Positions 40,606 to 43,740 of a DNA stretch of 43,740 bases are shown here, piece by piece. The position numbers were made by a program, and so were the translations under genes. The DNA lies in contig JBFMGD010000023.1 in the NCBI GenBank assembly GCA_040751775.1, positions 1-43,740 on the forward strand. Reading direction: 5' to 3'. This DNA is from JBFMGD01 sp040751775. Lineage in GTDB: Bacteria; Bacillota; Dethiobacteria; DTU022. Every line of letters begins with the position of its first letter. The stretch's first letter is position 1. The notes beneath the pieces are model-generated. The model had not been told where the DNA came from. It saw nothing but the letters and a program-made list of their open reading frames with translations, and ran no database searches.

Positions 40606-40625
40606 CCTTAAGTTAATGACATTGT
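40606..40625 (-). repeat. IS right terminal inverted repeat
   Basis: CCTTAAGTTAATGACATTGT is the exact reverse complement of 38770-38789. Confidence 0.9.
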
Positions 40626-40647
40626 TAATTTTAGTCGGTTAATTGCT

Positions 40648-43600
40648 GTTTCAATTCCTCATAGGTAGGCTGGAAATGTTGACCGCCTCGCCCATTGTCT
40701 GTATCAGGTGCGTTTCAATTCCTCATAGGTAGGCTGGAAATATAATGAATCTCTAATTCTTTTTCACTTAACAATATGTTTCAATTCCTCATAGGTAGGC
40801 TGGAAATATCTTGAGCCGCCAGTGATTGATGCTCAGGAACCGGGTTTCAATTCCTCATAGGTAGGCTGGAAATCCGTATATCTTATCTAACTCAGCACTA
40901 AGGTAATCGAGTTTCAATTCCTCATAGGTAGGCTGGAAATCGGCTACCCTTGGGACTCTAACCCCTGGGTATGGGGTTTCAATTCCTCATAGGTAGGCTG
41001 GAAATTTCTCACTGTTCCTAATACCGACATGGCTGGCCAAAGGTTTCAATTCCTCATAGGTAGGCTGGAAATCGCCGCCCCGACGGTACCACAGAAACCA
41101 TTACCGTGTTTCAATTCCTCATAGGTAGGCTGGAAATACATGGCGGCCCGGCTGCTGGCCGCCTGTGACGCAGGTTTCAATTCCTCATAGGTAGGCTGGA
41201 AATAGAAGGGCTGATGGCTGGTACCGAAGGTTATAACCAGTTTCAATTCCTCATAGGTAGGCTGGAAATCCGGGCAGCCTTAAGACCGGCCTGAGTTCTT
41301 TCGGGTTTCAATTCCTCATAGGTAGACTGGAAATGGCTGGGGCGGCCCCTCCGATGAATTCAGGTTTCGTTTCAATTCCTCATAGGTAGGCTGGAAATTT
41401 TCCGCGCCCTGGGGTACGGTGCGGTAAACAGCCTGTTTCAATTCCTCATAGGTAGGCTGGAAATACTGGGAAACGAATCCCGGTTTTCGTGTACACTTGG
41501 TTTCAATTCCTCATAGGTAGGCTGGAAATCTTTTGGCCTTTGCCGATGGCAGCGTTAGGGTGCTAAGTTTCAATTCCTCATAGGTAGGCTGGAAATACCG
41601 AGCAGGCGAAAATCAGCATGCGGACGGAAGTGTTTCAATTCCTCATAGGTAGGCTGGAAATAGGCCACGGTTGAAGATGAACGCTCCAGCTTGATTGGTT
41701 TCAATTCCTCATAGGTAGGCTGGAAATCATTGAACGAGATATTCTCGGAAAAGACGAAAATGAGTTTCAATTCCTCATAGGTAGGCTGGAAATTAAATAT
41801 TCTTTAAGTTCTTTCGCTCTTTCATCCCAGTTTCAATTCCTCATAGGTAGGCTGGAAATCTTCCAATGTCGAAGGTTTAGAGCGTTGATCAATAGTTTCA
41901 ATTCCTCATAGGTAGGCTGGAAATGTTAAAACAATTAGAATTAACTTTTTAGATACTTTGTTTCAATTCCTCATAGGTAGGCTGGAAATAAAGACGGGAA
42001 GGCATATTTTCGCGGTGTGATCGAGTTTCAATTCCTCATAGGTAGGCTGGAAATAGAACATCAGAGAAAATACATCGATGAGCTCACCCAAGTTTCAATT
42101 CCTCATAGGTAGGCTGGAAATACTATTAGAACAATCACAAATTAATTTCCAACAATGTTTCAATTCCTCATAGGTAGGCTGGAAATAAGCAAGCGAAATG
42201 GCTGATAACTTAATTCAAAATGGTTTCAATTCCTCATAGGTAGGCTGGAAATGAAAAGCCCACTCCGCGGTTTCCTCATCAAGACTGTGTTTCAATTCCT
42301 CATAGGTAGGCTGGAAATTTTGGGCTCCCTTGCATCCATGATTTCCATCGAAGTTTCAATTCCTCATAGGTAGGCTGGAAATTGCACGCGCACATCCAAC
42401 GACGCGAAATCCAGGGAGTTTCAATTCCTCATAGGTAGGCTGGAAATTAGCATCCCTTTCCTGGACGGTTGCACCAAGTTTTTTGTTTCAATTCCTCATA
42501 GGTAGGCTGGAAATGCAAAGGTCGCGCTCGAATGCATCCCAGTCAGCGTTGTTTCAATTCCTCATAGGTAGGCTGGAAATGCCGATAGAGATTGCCTGGC
42601 CAACACGGTAGAGGTCGGGTTTCAATTCCTCATAGGTAGGCTGGAAATCATTGGGCGCGCCCCGACTCACTGACACATAGTCTGTTTCAATTCCTCATAG
42701 GTAGGCTGGAAATAGTCACCTGGTGGTTACTTTTTTGTTTGCGACTATTGGTTTCAATTCCTCATAGGTAGGCTGGAAATGCTGATATTGGAGCCACCCG
42801 GTAACAGTATTTGGTTGTGTTTCAATTCCTCATAGGTAGGCTGGAAATGGGAAGCGGGGTTTGGTAGTGGTTACAGGTTGCGGGTTTCAATTCCTCATAG
42901 GTAGGCTGGAAATGAGAATGAAAGGCCTTAGAATGGCGGCAAAAGATTGTTTCAATTCCTCATAGGTAGGCTGGAAATGCTGAGCAAGACGACATCAGGC
43001 AGTTGTCTACCGCATCGTTTCAATTCCTCATAGGTAGGCTGGAAATGCGGCTAATCGCGCGCTGGAACTGCTGGGCAAGCAGTTTCAATTCCTCATAGGT
43101 AGGCTGGAAATGAAAAGCCCACTCCGCGGTTTCCTCATCAAGACTGTGTTTCAATTCCTCATAGGTAGGCTGGAAATAATACTTAGGAAAAATTGGTTGA
43201 CGCAGAAGATGAGTTTCAATTCCTCATAGGTAGGCTGGAAATACAGCGGGAGAAGGCCAGCCTTGAATCATACCGTGTTTCAATTCCTCATAGGTAGGCT
43301 GGAAATGGAGTTACCACACAGATAAATCATAGCGTTGAGGCACGTTTCAATTCCTCATAGGTAGGCTGGAAATGCTTACTTTGGCAATGCTAAACAATAT
43401 ATGAATTGTATGTTTCAATTCCTCATAGGTAGGCTGGAAATACGACTGCTATAATGCCTTATATTAGATTTTATTAGTTTCAATTCCTCATAGGTAGGCT
43501 GGAAATCCCGAGGACCAGGCCGCACTACTGAAGCAGCCAAAGTTTCAATTCCTCATAGGTAGGCTGGAAATTCAACACCCTTTGAAGTTACAAGGGTTTG

Positions 43601-43740
43601 CGGTTTGTGTTTCAATTCCTCATAGGTAGGCTGGAAATGATGACACCCGAACAATTTGCAGCAAAGTATTTCCGTTTCAATTCCTCATAGGTAGGCTGGA
43701 AATGATGATTTTCTGCAGCTTGATATCCGTCTTCGAGGTG
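40648..43740 (-). CRISPR. CRISPR array, 47 repeats in view, continues off the right edge
   Basis: A 30-bp repeat (plus strand begins GTTTCAATTCCTCATAGG, ends TAGGCTGGAAAT) recurs 47 times, from 40648-40677 to 43674-43703. There are 46 complete spacers of 34-38 bp and 37 bp of a further one at the edge. All repeats are identical except number 11 (41305-41334), with G to A at position 22. The minus-strand form ends GAATTGAAAC, giving the usual AUUGAAAC crRNA tag of type I-B/III-like systems. I therefore infer leftward transcription, a leader to the right and the oldest spacers near 40648. Spacers 42253-42288 and 43112-43147 are identical. No cas genes are in the window. Confidence 0.97.

Larger units (their letters stand above)
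38770..40625 (-). mobile_element. IS4-like insertion sequence, 1856 bp
   Basis: Perfect 20-bp terminal inverted repeats (38770-38789 and 40606-40625) enclose a transposase gene, a short upstream ORF and an internal terminator. Intact ends and an intact transposase suggest recent activity. The target duplication is not clear: flanks AAATT and TAATT are AT-rich and nearly alike. Just outside the left end is a second near-copy of the tip (AAATGTCATTAA at 38756-38767). The right end lies 22 bp from the first CRISPR repeat. Confidence 0.85.

Noticed and set aside
36779..40625. A novel defence island formed by the toxin-antitoxin genes, IS and CRISPR array
   Set aside because: Apart from the TA pair and the array, the genes are pseudogenes or IS genes. 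No cas or other defence gene links them functionally.
40648..43740. Open frames inside the CRISPR array with repeated FQPTYEELK segments
   Set aside because: They are translations of the direct repeat through spacers and have no ribosome sites.
40648..43740. Spacers that target genes in this window (self-targeting)
   Set aside because: Scanning by eye I found no spacer sequence recurring outside the array. This was not exhaustive.

Overview
The window looks like a chromosomal segment of a spore-forming, Gram-positive Bacillota, most likely a clostridial or Peptococcaceae-like anaerobe. Sporulation genes support this: yunB, spoVM, and an alpha/beta-type SASP with a good sigma-G promoter. So do the AGGAGG-type ribosome binding sites, frequent TTG and GTG starts, a bacillus/clostridial-style rRNA leader, a class II FBPase and a low-potential ferredoxin. 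Most genes are on the minus strand. The species call is inference; the sequence contains no rRNA gene body.

Layout. 1-200: promoter and leader of what is probably an rRNA operon running leftwards out of the window. 350-3300: yunB, tyrS and an MBL-fold hydrolase. 3442-6825: a Leloir galactose module (galE convergent with galT-galK). 6964-9840: a second MBL-fold protein, RNase P RNA (rnpB) with a near-consensus promoter, a small DUF2892-type membrane protein and a CapA-like protein. 9880-13241: a PDZ-Lon protease (YlbL type), a patatin-like esterase, a small membrane protein, a membrane-anchored Mrr-like protein and coaD. 13500-16730: SASP, rpmB, a long acyl-CoA dehydrogenase, the 26-codon gene spoVM and a 58-residue membrane peptide. 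16863-19976: tRNA-Leu(CAA), a fragment of a DUF2399/TIGR02679 (Wadjet JetD-like) defence gene, a GGDEF protein that lacks a normal start, a RAYT-type HUH transposase element bounded by a perfect 21-bp inverted repeat, and a lipoprotein. 20125-22024: fabI interrupted by one in-frame TAA, then glpX. 22188-26027: an amino-acid permease, and a penicillin-acylase-family hydrolase coupled to a CheY-like receiver. 26492-29723: a fatty acyl-AMP ligase with a GNAT-like protein, and a ferredoxin. 29799-36726: a 1296-residue GAF-PASx6-GGDEF-HD-GYP protein, a C_GCAxxG_C_C protein, and DUF4173-like and DUF1189-like membrane proteins. 36779-38735: a ParE/RelE-Phd toxin-antitoxin pair and two decayed genes (an FtsX-like permease and a FadR-type regulator). 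38770-40625: a complete IS4-like element. 40648 to the end: a CRISPR array with 47 repeats in view, continuing past the right edge.

How it fits together. The left two thirds are mostly housekeeping and sporulation genes in short operons, with c-di-GMP signalling represented by two GGDEF proteins. Accessory DNA is concentrated next to tRNA-Leu (defence-gene remnant, RAYT element) and at the right end (toxin-antitoxin, pseudogenes, IS, CRISPR). The repeat ends in GAATTGAAAC when read on the minus strand, which is the usual crRNA 5' tag sequence. The array is therefore probably transcribed leftwards, its leader lies beyond the window, and the IS sits 22 bp from the old, leader-distal end. No cas gene is present in the window.

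I did not identify a clearly new multi-gene system. The best leads are the RAYT element with true inverted ends plus its scattered hairpin relatives, the CheY-penicillin acylase pair, the interrupted fabI, the JetD fragment at tRNA-Leu, and the array with one spacer present twice.
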